Assembly: GCA_937892105.1 (NCBI GenBank)
Contig: CALAUZ010000061.1
Span: 1-18,939 of the forward strand
DNA: 18,939 bases
Direction: 5' to 3'
Source: an uncultured Fretibacterium sp.
GTDB taxonomy: Bacteria > Synergistota > Synergistia > Synergistales > Aminobacteriaceae
Numbering within the stretch: position 1 is the stretch's first letter; each line of letters starts with the position of its first letter. The translations under genes were made by a program, and so were the position numbers. The notes beneath the pieces were generated by a model. The model saw nothing but the letters and a program-made list of their open reading frames with translations, searched no databases and had not been told where the DNA came from. Shown here piece by piece: positions 1 through 6,978 of the stretch.

Positions 1-566
1 TCATGAGAATAATAAAAGCCCATAAAATACAACAAAAACACAAATTTGAACCCGGAAAAATAATAAAATTGAGGCCATCGGATGTTTTGATCATGGAAGG
101 TATACACGGTTTGAACGACAGAATTTTAAAAATGATTCCTGATGATTCGCGTTACGGAGTTTTTGTCTCGCCGTTGACTGGAATTTGTATAGATCCTCAT
201 AACAGAACGAGCACCGGCGATAATAGATTATTACGGCGTTTGATTCGAGATTACAGGACGCGGGGGAAATCTGCTCAGACCACGCTTGAAGTTTACCCGA
301 AAGTTTTAAACGGAGCAAAAAAATATATTTTTCCTTACAGAAATCGAGCTGATGCAATTTTTAATTCTGCGTTGCCTTATGAATTAGGAGTGTTGAAGCC
401 GTATGTAGAGCCGTTATTACATACAGTTGATGAAAATTCTCAAGTTTTTAGCGAGGCATTAAGATTATTAAATATTTTGAGGTTTGTGCCTTCGTTAAAT
501 AATGACGGTATTCCAAATAATTCAGTTATACGCGAATTTATCGGGGGTAGCTGTCTTGACGTATAA
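1..566 (+). CDS. Nucleoside kinase, uridine-kinase-like (C-terminal part, cut by window edge)
   Basis: The reading frame is open to the left edge, so the ATG at 3 is probably internal and about 188 C-terminal residues are visible. The visible part holds the P-loop kinase motif EGIHGLND (near residue 32), then VFVSPLTGI, DNRLLRRLIRDYRTRG, a segment ADAIFNSALPYELGVLKPY and the ending IPNNSVIREFIGGS. Together these match the C-terminal half of the large bacterial nucleoside kinases that carry an N-terminal TGS/threonyl-tRNA-synthetase-like region and a phosphoribulokinase/uridine kinase fold. They probably phosphorylate a nucleoside using ATP in the cytoplasm, but the true substrate of this family is poorly settled. 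Composition is AT-rich: 17 of the first 60 bases are G or C, and codons such as ATA, AAT and AGA are frequent, unlike the genes that follow. Family call is confident; substrate is not. Confidence 0.85.
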   Translation, partial: MRIIKAHKIQQKHKFEPGKIIKLRPSDVLIMEGIHGLNDRILKMIPDDSRYGVFVSPLTGICIDPHNRTSTGDNRLLRRLIRDYRTRGKSAQTTLEVYPKVLNGAKKYIFPYRNRADAIFNSALPYELGVLKPYVEPLLHTVDENSQVFSEALRLLNILRFVPSLNNDGIPNNSVIREFIGGSCLDV

Positions 567-568
567 GT

Positions 569-585
569 TATAATTTGGTCAAATT
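569..585 (+). promoter_or_regulatory. Candidate promoter -10 with overlapping palindrome, upstream of solute-binding protein gene
   Basis: A perfect TATAAT lies at 569-574, just after the kinase stop codon and 35 bp before the next start. It is overlapped by a palindrome AATTTG-GT-CAAATT at 572-585, in the place where a repressor would block initiation. No good -35 hexamer sits 16-18 bp upstream; a TTGACG at 556-561 is too close. The promoter is inferred and the operator role is speculative. Confidence 0.4.
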
Positions 586-608
586 TTTCATAGAAGGAGT
601 TTTCTCTT

Positions 609-1523
609 ATGAGAACTAGAAAATTCTTGTGTGCAGTGTTGTTGCTGCTTATGTTTACCGCGGGAGCTTTTGCCGCAAACAAGCCTGCTGAAGTTCACGG
701 AGGAATGCTGCGTTATCTCGGCACTACTGAGGAAGCATTCCAGAAGAGTATTGATGATCTGAACGGAATAATGCGAGTATCTATGATGGGTGTAGGCTCA
801 AGGAAACATGCCGCTGAAGTGCTGGAGATGCTGAAAGTCTTTCGGGAGAACCGCTATGTAGTTACATTCTTCGACTCGCTTACGTCTATGCTTATGGCCA
901 TGAATGCGAACAGGGTCGATGAAATTTCCCTGCCTGAGAGCACGGCAAGGTACGTGATGAAGAATGACTCCGAATACAAAATCCTCTTCACGCTCCGTAT
1001 GCCCAGCGCAATAGCTTTCGGCTTCAGAAATGACAGCACAGCCCTGCGCGATGAGTTCAACACTGTAATTGAAAGCATGAAGTTTGACGGGACACTGAAG
1101 GAGCTTGAGGCTAAATATATCGGTAATGGGGCAAACTTCCAGTCTAATGCTGTGGGCTTCGAGAATTTCCCCGATGCTGACACAGTAAAAGTAGCTGTTA
1201 CAGGTGATATGCCCCCAGTGGATTATGTCAGTGAAAATGGCAGCGCGGCAGGATACAACACTGCTGTAATCTCAGAAATCGGCAAGCGTCTAAAGAAGAA
1301 TGTCGAGATAATCAGCATTGAGTCAGGGGCGAGGTCTGCTGCTTTGACTTCGGGGCGTGCTGACGTAATATTCTGGTACAGGACGACAGAGGGCGTAGAG
1401 TTCCCCGAAGAAATCAAGGTAGAGGACAACCCTGTCAACAAAATAATCTCAGACGTTACTGAAGGAGTAATTCTGTCCAAGCCTTATTACAGCTGGGAGA
1501 ATGTAGTTTTCCTCACGAAGTAG
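609..1523 (+). CDS. Periplasmic solute-binding protein, family 3 (amino-acid type), permuted lobe order
   Basis: 304 residues with a clear Sec signal peptide (hydrophobic residues 8-22, cleavage near AFA-AN). It resembles extracellular solute-binding proteins of ABC importers for amino acids, but the order is unusual. Residues about 84-172 look like lobe 2 followed by the usual C-terminal end of such proteins (IAFGFRND, then FDGTLKELEAKYIG). Residues about 190-303 then look like the usual N-terminal lobe (VAVTGDMPPVDYVSENG, AAGYNTAVISEIGKRL, ALTSGRADVIF), ending at SKPYYSWENVVF, where the chain normally crosses into lobe 2. This fits a circular permutation, or the tail of one domain fused to the head of another. 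The ATG has an AGAAGGAG ribosome site at 592-599. No permease or ATPase genes are nearby and the gene appears monocistronic. Ligand unknown. Confidence 0.75.
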   Translation: MRTRKFLCAVLLLLMFTAGAFAANKPAEVHGGMLRYLGTTEEAFQKSIDDLNGIMRVSMMGVGSRKHAAEVLEMLKVFRENRYVVTFFDSLTSMLMAMNANRVDEISLPESTARYVMKNDSEYKILFTLRMPSAIAFGFRNDSTALRDEFNTVIESMKFDGTLKELEAKYIGNGANFQSNAVGFENFPDADTVKVAVTGDMPPVDYVSENGSAAGYNTAVISEIGKRLKKNVEIISIESGARSAALTSGRADVIFWYRTTEGVEFPEEIKVEDNPVNKIISDVTEGVILSKPYYSWENVVFLTK

Positions 1524-1565
1524 ACTGAACACGCCTAGACATTCAGGAATATATAGACGATTTTG

Positions 1566-1617
1566 AGCCGTTAATCATTGAGCTTGTGAAATTGCTTTAG
1601 GTTGACGGCTTTATTTG
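1566..1617 (+). terminator. Possible intrinsic terminator after the solute-binding protein gene
   Basis: AGCCGTTAA (1566-1574) can pair with TTGACGGCT (1602-1610) as a 9-bp stem with one G-U pair, followed by a T-rich stretch TTATTTGT. The 27-nt loop is long for an intrinsic terminator, so this is only a candidate. The rest of the 158-bp gap 1524-1681 holds a short stop-bounded frame of no recognised identity and the promoter described next. Confidence 0.35.
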
Positions 1618-1636
1618 TATCGAGCTGTAAATATAT

Positions 1637-1642
1637 TATAAT
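1637..1642 (+). promoter_or_regulatory. Candidate -10 box for the SH3/cobalamin gene unit
   Basis: TATAAT at 1637-1642 lies 39 bp before the ATG at 1682 in an AT-rich stretch. The hexamer 17 bp upstream (TTTGTA, 1614-1619) is a weak -35. A ribosome site AAAAGGAG follows at 1663-1670. No cobalamin riboswitch is visible in this leader. Confidence 0.4.
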
Positions 1643-1681
1643 TCTCCGCAAAATACATAACGAAAAGGAGTTCATAACCTC

Positions 1682-2416
1682 ATGACGAGAAAAGCAGCAT
1701 TACTCGCGATACTCTTTGCAGTGATATTAACATCAGCCTCACTTGCCGCACCCACTCCACCCTCAAAAGGACAGTGGGCATTCCCTCTCGAAAACACTCT
1801 AAGGCTCTACGACAAGGCAGATAACAATTCGGACTACATGGAAATCGACATGCCGCAAAAATGGATAAGTGTTCCAAGCGCAGTTAGAGACCGCGACAAT
1901 TATCTGTGGTACAAGGTCAAAGTTGACGGCCAGAACGGCTGGCTTCCGCAGAATGGAATACGCCTCAAAATGGGCGGCAAAAGCAAATCCGCCTCGAACG
2001 TCTACAAAACCTACGTTAAGGCCCGGCAGAAAGTCATGAATAAGCCTGGCAAATGGTCATCAAGTACTGACGGCAACATAACAACTTACACGACAGACGG
2101 CGGTGAGTTCAGGGTTATACGGAACGGAAAGAGGGTTGAAGATATATACTTCAGCGCGGACAGTGCCAGAATATGCCGAGAAATGCTTGGTATTGACCTC
2201 ATAGATTTTTCACAGCCCGAAGTCAGAAGCAAGCTCGGTACTCCCACAATGCGCGAAACCCCAGCAAATGATCCGGATATGAGTGTACTGTCATTCGAGC
2301 TTCCAGACAGGAATATAACGCTATCCATTACTGAGAGGCGTTATGATGGCGACAAAGACGGAACAGTTATAGGCGTTGAGCTTTATGCGGGAGCGACAGG
2401 AGAACCGGAGTATTAA
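1682..2416 (+). CDS. Secreted protein with SH3-like domain, unknown function
   Basis: 244 residues. It starts with a Sec signal peptide (hydrophobic LLAILFAVILTSASLA, likely cleaved before APTP). Residues about 32-95 resemble a bacterial SH3-like (SH3b) domain: an initial LRLYDKADNNSDY strand, then DNYLWYKVKVDGQNGWLPQNGI, whose WYKV...GW pattern is typical of SH3b domains that contact cell-wall or surface ligands. Residues about 125-240 form a second, mostly beta-rich region (FRVIRNGKRVEDIYF, SVLSFELPDRNITLSI) that I do not recognise. The product should be periplasmic. Its stop is only 3 nt before the TTG start of cbiB, so it is very probably co-transcribed with the cobalamin genes, yet nothing in it suggests a corrinoid role. 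Function unknown; the SH3b call is by motif only. Confidence 0.6.
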   Translation: MTRKAALLAILFAVILTSASLAAPTPPSKGQWAFPLENTLRLYDKADNNSDYMEIDMPQKWISVPSAVRDRDNYLWYKVKVDGQNGWLPQNGIRLKMGGKSKSASNVYKTYVKARQKVMNKPGKWSSSTDGNITTYTTDGGEFRVIRNGKRVEDIYFSADSARICREMLGIDLIDFSQPEVRSKLGTPTMRETPANDPDMSVLSFELPDRNITLSITERRYDGDKDGTVIGVELYAGATGEPEY

Positions 2417-2419
2417 CGC

Positions 2420-3361
2420 TTGGAATTTGCGCTGATTTTATGCCTTGCCGCAACACTTGACGCAATATTCGGAGACCCCCGCAGCATTCCTCACCCAGTA
2501 AGGCTCATAGGCAGGGCAATAACCTTCTGGAACAATATATTCTTCAACGATACTAATTCGTTCATAAGGGGCCTCGCTGTAGTGTTTATGACGCTGACGA
2601 CAACGGGGCTTTTTGTTTTGGGCATATTTTATCTTTCAGGCTGCAATATTCTCGTTCATGTTTATATGCTGTATTCGGCTCTTGCATGGAGGGATCTCAA
2701 GGACGAAACATTGCCTGTATTTCTCGCAATGCTGAAACATGACCTGCCCAATGCACGCAAATATCTGGCTTATGTTGTTGGACGCGATACATGCCGCCTC
2801 AACGAAACCGAAATTACCCGTGCTTTAATCGAGACCATTGGGGAAAATTCCATTGATGGTGCAATATCAGTAATATTCTTCGCAACTCTGGGATATGCCG
2901 TAAATCGTTCGTTCGGAATGTGTATGGCTGTGTGGATCTTCAAGGCTTCAAGCACACTGGACTCCATGCTGGGTTATGAGGCTTTGGGAAGTTACGGGAC
3001 ACCATCGGCAAGGCTTGATGACATTCTCAACTTCTTACCGGCAAGGTTAGGCGGAATAATAATCGTTCTTGCAGGAGGATTAATGGGCTGTAATATGCGT
3101 GATGGTTTCAGAGTATTCATGATGGACAGGCTGAAACATTCAAGCCCAAACAGTGCGCACGGAGAGAGTGCTTTTGCTGGGGTACTGGGCATAAGGCTTG
3201 GAGGGGGAGCGTATTACGATGGGAAGTTCGAGGCCCGGCCATTCCTGAATGAAAATGCTCATGAACCGGCAATGTCTGATATTCTGAGGGCATGGAGGCT
3301 TCTTGACGTGTCATGCTCACTGTCCATACTCGTGGTAATATTATTTTTATGGACAATATAA
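2420..3361 (+). CDS. cbiB: Adenosylcobinamide-phosphate synthase CbiB
   Basis: 313 residues, normal for the family. CbiB is a membrane protein that attaches (R)-1-aminopropan-2-ol phosphate (or aminopropanol) to the f side chain of adenosylcobyric acid. Diagnostic stretches are visible in order: LDAIFGDPRSIPHPVRLIG at the N-terminus, ARKYLAYVVGRDT, TRALIETIGENSIDG, STLDSMLGYEALGSYG, SARLDDILNFLPARLGG, and SSPNSAHGESAFAG followed by LGIRLGGGAYYDG. Hydrophobic membrane segments surround them. The start is TTG at 2420, chosen because ACCGGAG (2404-2410) lies 9 nt upstream and the family N-terminus begins right there. It is coupled to the preceding SH3 gene (3-nt gap) and overlaps cobD, whose product supplies the aminopropanol phosphate it uses. 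Naming caution: this enzyme is called CobD in the aerobic-pathway nomenclature. Confidence 0.95.
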   Translation: MEFALILCLAATLDAIFGDPRSIPHPVRLIGRAITFWNNIFFNDTNSFIRGLAVVFMTLTTTGLFVLGIFYLSGCNILVHVYMLYSALAWRDLKDETLPVFLAMLKHDLPNARKYLAYVVGRDTCRLNETEITRALIETIGENSIDGAISVIFFATLGYAVNRSFGMCMAVWIFKASSTLDSMLGYEALGSYGTPSARLDDILNFLPARLGGIIIVLAGGLMGCNMRDGFRVFMMDRLKHSSPNSAHGESAFAGVLGIRLGGGAYYDGKFEARPFLNENAHEPAMSDILRAWRLLDVSCSLSILVVILFLWTI

Positions 3362-4329
3362 TTCACGGTGCTAACCCCGAAAAACTCTATCACGCTTTCA
3401 ACATTCCAATTCCAGGAAAAATTATCGACTTCAGCACAAACACTAATATTCTTTCATGGCCGGAGATTAAGATTGATGTTGCGTATCTGGCCTCGCATTA
3501 TCCTGACAATGACTGTACCAGACTTAGGCAGACAATATCGCAAAAAGAGAACATAGACCCTTCACGCATACTTTTCACGAACGGTATTAACGAGGCAATA
3601 TTCATTCTTTCGAGGCTTTACGGAGATGACACGGCGATAATTCAGCCATGCTATTCGGAATATTCGCGTGCTTTCGGGAATGCAAAAAGCATATTTGGCC
3701 TTGAGGACGCAGGACGCTTCAGAAACGTCATAATCTGTAACCCCAATAACCCCACTGGACAATATATTCCTGAATTGTCGAGCGTAATAGCTGCTTGTCC
3801 TTACACAATGTTCATCATTGACGAGGCATACATAGACTTTCTGATGAATTGTGAGCCTGAGAGGTTGTGCGATTTTACGAACGTAATAATTCTACGTTCA
3901 CTCACAAAGATATTTCACCTTTCAGGGGCAAGAATAGGTTATGTTATCGCTGATGAGAATGTCATTGCGGGTATGAAGGAGTGCCAGCCTTCATGGAGTG
4001 TTAATGCGTTTGCACAGGAACTTGCGTTACACTTTCTGAACGATGAAGCATTCTATAAGGCAACCCGTAACTTCTACCGCGAAAATACACCTGTATTTAT
4101 GGAAGGTCTGAGATGTTCTGGATTTGAAGTGATGAATTCGGACGTTCATTACTTTCTGGTAAAGGTTCATGATGATATGGAGATTATACGTTATTTGCTG
4201 GGAAAAGGTATTGTTGTCAGGCATACGAGGAATTTTGCCGGGCTTAATGGGAATTATGTCCGTGTTGCAACGTTGTTACCGGAATACAACGAAAAATTTA
4301 TCACTGAATTGAAACAATATGCTTCCTGA
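3349..4329 (+). CDS. cobD: L-threonine-O-3-phosphate decarboxylase CobD (PLP-dependent)
   Basis: A fold-type I PLP enzyme that decarboxylates threonine phosphate to (R)-1-aminopropan-2-ol phosphate, the linker used by CbiB. From the ATG at 3349 the protein has 326 residues and opens with MDNIIHGANPEKL, matching the HGG/HGA-N start of Salmonella CobD. A longer frame from ATG 3313 adds 12 residues without family support. Motifs: IIDFSTNTN near 26-34, NPNNPTG (131-137), DEAYIDF (158-164), and LRSLTKIFHLSGARIGY with the Schiff-base lysine K187 and the phosphate-binding R195. The latter block is close to Salmonella CobD and less like histidinol-phosphate aminotransferase, the main alternative. The gene overlaps cbiB by 13 nt and no strong ribosome site precedes 3349, so translation is probably coupled. 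The partner genes make the CobD assignment firm. Confidence 0.9.
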   Translation: MDNIIHGANPEKLYHAFNIPIPGKIIDFSTNTNILSWPEIKIDVAYLASHYPDNDCTRLRQTISQKENIDPSRILFTNGINEAIFILSRLYGDDTAIIQPCYSEYSRAFGNAKSIFGLEDAGRFRNVIICNPNNPTGQYIPELSSVIAACPYTMFIIDEAYIDFLMNCEPERLCDFTNVIILRSLTKIFHLSGARIGYVIADENVIAGMKECQPSWSVNAFAQELALHFLNDEAFYKATRNFYRENTPVFMEGLRCSGFEVMNSDVHYFLVKVHDDMEIIRYLLGKGIVVRHTRNFAGLNGNYVRVATLLPEYNEKFITELKQYAS

Positions 4330-4368
4330 AAAACTTTAGAAGGCTCTTTTTTCCCCCAAAATGATACA

Positions 4369-5655
4369 ATGTTCATTATGAACGGCATAATGATACAGGG
4401 AACATCAAGCGGATCTGGAAAAAGTTTCATCGTTACTGGACTATGCAGGCTACTCACAGACATTGGTCTTAACGTCTGCCCATTCAAGTCCCAGAACATG
4501 AGCAACAACTCATACACCACTCATGACGGCCTCGAAATCTCCACAGCCCAAGCAGTCCAGGCATATTCAGCGCGTCTCATGCCAGAAGCCTTCATGAACC
4601 CCATACTCCTCAAGCCCAGACATGAGCAGTCCTCAGAAGTAATCCTGAACGGCAAAGTATATTCCCCAACGACAGAAGGTTACAGGGAATTTTCGCAGAC
4701 TATTGGGATTGATGCGGTACGTAAGGCTCTCAGGCACATTCGCGGCAACTTTGAGGCGGTAATCATCGAGGGTGCAGGAAGTCCGGCGGAAATAAACCTC
4801 AACGCAACCGAAATCGTCAACATGCGTATAGCACGTGAGGCAGATGTTCCTGTTATACTTGTTGCTGACGTTGACAGAGGAGGCTCTCTTGCTTCAGTTG
4901 CAGGGACGCTAGAGCTTTTGGGACACGACAGGGAGCGCGTGAAAGGGATAATCTTCAACATGTTTCGCGGCGATATGGCACTCTTCAGGGACGCTGTAAC
5001 ATGGACTGAGAATTACACGGGCGTTAAAGTGATTGGAGTTGTACCGTTCATAAAGAGCGTTAATATCCCCGATGAGGACAGCCTGAACCTCACCGAATAT
5101 CATTCTGACGCTCCCAGAGGCATCACGATAGGCATTCTTAAATTCCCAAACATCGCCAACTTCAGCGAATTTTCCCCTTTTGCCCATGAGTCTGACGTGT
5201 CAACTATCTATGTTGATGAGAATATCGCTGTCAGTAAGCTTCATTGCTTTGATGCTGTCATACTTCCTGACACGAATAATATTACAGAGGCCGGAAAATG
5301 GCTTTATTCTTCAGGTATCGGCGAATTTCTGCGGGGCTTTGAAGGTTTCATTTTCGGAACAGGGGGCGGCTTCGGGCTTCTGTCGGACAACGTTGGCGGG
5401 TGCTTCTGTTTTGACGGCCGGAAAGGGGAGAATGTCCCTAACGATTTTCGGGTCTCAGGCACGAACTTTAACAGGATATTCAGCAACGACAATTTCCGAA
5501 CTATGTGGCTGAACAGTATACGGCGGTCAAAAAATTGCGGCGAACATGGCATTACTGACACGCGCACCGCAAATGATAACTCCTACAATGAAATTGCCCG
5601 AATACTGTCTCAATGCCTCGACATCGAATACATACTCAGGCTAATATGCAGCTAA
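4369..5655 (+). CDS. cobQ: Cobyric acid synthase CobQ/CbiP with degenerate glutaminase domain
   Basis: CobQ amidates side chains b, d, e and g of adenosylcobyrinic acid a,c-diamide using ATP and glutamine-derived ammonia. The N-terminal synthetase half is well kept: GTSSGSGKS (11-19), PFKSQNMSNNSY (38-49), STAQAVQAYSARLMPEAFMNPILLKP (split around 58-83), EGAGSPAEINL (134-144), PVILVADVDRGG (161-172). The C-terminal class I amidotransferase half is eroded. After DAVILPDTNN (295-304), the nucleophile motif G-I-C-G-G is replaced by GTGGGFGLL (330-338), with Thr331 where Cys belongs. Most of the stretch that normally carries the catalytic His is missing, and the GTYLHG-like element reads GTNFNRIF (364-371), followed by a recognisable SNDNFRTMWLN. 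Total length is 428 against roughly 490-510 usually. Start could also be the ATG at 4378; no clear ribosome site is seen. The 3' end overlaps convergent miaB by 15 bp. Confidence 0.88.
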   Translation: MFIMNGIMIQGTSSGSGKSFIVTGLCRLLTDIGLNVCPFKSQNMSNNSYTTHDGLEISTAQAVQAYSARLMPEAFMNPILLKPRHEQSSEVILNGKVYSPTTEGYREFSQTIGIDAVRKALRHIRGNFEAVIIEGAGSPAEINLNATEIVNMRIAREADVPVILVADVDRGGSLASVAGTLELLGHDRERVKGIIFNMFRGDMALFRDAVTWTENYTGVKVIGVVPFIKSVNIPDEDSLNLTEYHSDAPRGITIGILKFPNIANFSEFSPFAHESDVSTIYVDENIAVSKLHCFDAVILPDTNNITEAGKWLYSSGIGEFLRGFEGFIFGTGGGFGLLSDNVGGCFCFDGRKGENVPNDFRVSGTNFNRIFSNDNFRTMWLNSIRRSKNCGEHGITDTRTANDNSYNEIARILSQCLDIEYILRLICS

Positions 5656-6978
5656 CTCGCCATGAAGACACCATGCCTCAGCCTCAGTAACCCTTACTTT
5701 CAGGAACTTGCCTAACATTGTACTGTTTCCAGGAAAAATTACTACCTTGTCGCTTGGAGTTCTTCCCTGCAACAACCCTTCACCTTTTGGCGCAACATCA
5801 TCAACAAGAACCTCGAACACTTCGCCCGAAAGTGCCTGGTTTATGCCCAGCGTTATACTGTCCTGAAGCTCGTTAAGCCGTGCAAGCCTCTCAAGCCGTA
5901 ATTCAGGCGGCAAAGCTCCTTCCATTGTTGCGGCGGGAGTGCCATCACGTTCGGAATATGCTGCGCTGTGAACAAGGTCAAAGCGTACCTCTTTAAGCAT
6001 GTTCATGGAGTCGTCAAAGTCCTGCTCAGTCTCGCCGGGAAAACCTACGATTAGGTCTGTGGTCAGTCCCAAACCAGAAACTTTACCGCGTATCATTTTT
6101 ACTTTTTCGATGTATTCCTCGCGGGTGTATTTGCGGTTCATGAGGTGAAGTATTCTTGTGCTTCCTGACTGTACGGGCAGGTTAAGCGATGGACAGACGG
6201 TTTCTTCTTCCGCCATGACATCGGCAATTTCCGGTGTGAAGTCCTGCGGCAATGATGTTACGAACCTTACACGCCTTATCCCGTCAAGCCTCGCAACATT
6301 CCGCAGTAATCCCGCAAAGTTTAAGCCGATATCCTTCCCGTAACTGTTGACGTTCTGTCCCAACAATGTAATCTCCTTAACGCCGTCATCAATTAGCATT
6401 TTGCATTCATCGAGTACATCATCAGGTTTTCTCGACACAAAACGCCCCCTTACATACGGAACGATACAGTATGTGCAGAAGTTATCGCAGCCATGAGCTA
6501 TCGTAACATATGCCTTGTACCTGTTCTCGCGTTTAATGGTTATGTTGTCAGCGTCAAAGTCCAGAGCGTGAAACTCTTTCGGGTCATCATCGAGGATATT
6601 TATGCGTGATTTTGGGTGAGAATGTATTTGTTCTATTGCATCGGGAAGCAGGCCGATGTGTCTTGGCCCGGCAACAAGCCTGACATAAGGGAAACGGTTT
6701 AATGCTTTCTCCCCTATCCTCTGGGCAATGCAGCCTGTGAGCGCGACTAACGGTCTGTGATCCTTCTTCCATGATACGTCATACAGTCCCAGTTCGCTCC
6801 ATACTTTCTGTTCGGCCTTAGCCCTTACGCTGCAACCTGTAATCATGACAACATCAGCATCATTTTCCGGGACTTCCTTCCAGCCCCTTGAACATAACAC
6901 TGTCCTAACTCTGTCAGCGTCATAGACATTCATCTGGCAGCCGTAGACTTTAACGCAGAATGTTTTTTCTCCCGCCAT
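5641..6978 (-). CDS. miaB: tRNA-2-methylthio-N6-dimethylallyladenosine synthase MiaB
   Basis: 445 residues. A radical-SAM methylthiotransferase that adds the 2-methylthio group to i6A37 of tRNAs reading U-starting codons. The N-terminal methylthiotransferase domain carries the three cluster cysteines at C14 (VYGCQMN), C49 (TGCSVR) and C83 (TGCIAQR). The radical-SAM motif GCDNFCTYC gives C164, C168 and C171, followed by VPYVRGRFVSR, the MiaB-type form, and LLGQNVNSYG. The C-terminal TRAM domain for RNA binding spans roughly 378-442 (FEVLVDDVAPKGEGLLQGRT). MtaB and RimO are the close alternatives, but the RGRxVSR and GQNVNSYG forms favour MiaB. Its ATG shares a base with the purB stop (TAATG at 6980-6976), so it is translated by coupling with purB. 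Confidence 0.93.
   Translation of the reverse strand: MAGEKTFCVKVYGCQMNVYDADRVRTVLCSRGWKEVPENDADVVMITGCSVRAKAEQKVWSELGLYDVSWKKDHRPLVALTGCIAQRIGEKALNRFPYVRLVAGPRHIGLLPDAIEQIHSHPKSRINILDDDPKEFHALDFDADNITIKRENRYKAYVTIAHGCDNFCTYCIVPYVRGRFVSRKPDDVLDECKMLIDDGVKEITLLGQNVNSYGKDIGLNFAGLLRNVARLDGIRRVRFVTSLPQDFTPEIADVMAEEETVCPSLNLPVQSGSTRILHLMNRKYTREEYIEKVKMIRGKVSGLGLTTDLIVGFPGETEQDFDDSMNMLKEVRFDLVHSAAYSERDGTPAATMEGALPPELRLERLARLNELQDSITLGINQALSGEVFEVLVDDVAPKGEGLLQGRTPSDKVVIFPGNSTMLGKFLKVRVTEAEAWCLHGELAAY

Noticed and set aside
1524..1681. Cobalamin riboswitch before the cobalamin unit
   Set aside because: The gap is too short for the full element and no B12-box-like sequence is visible.
3313..3348. 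Upstream ATG for cobD adding 12 residues
   Set aside because: The family N-terminus starts at MDNIIHGAN (3349), and the GGAGG at 3294-3298 is too far from 3313.
5180..5512. Frameshift explaining the degenerate CobQ glutaminase domain
   Set aside because: The alternative frames here contain no G-I-C-G-G or GYEIH-like motif, and the main frame keeps recognisable CobQ sequence to its end.
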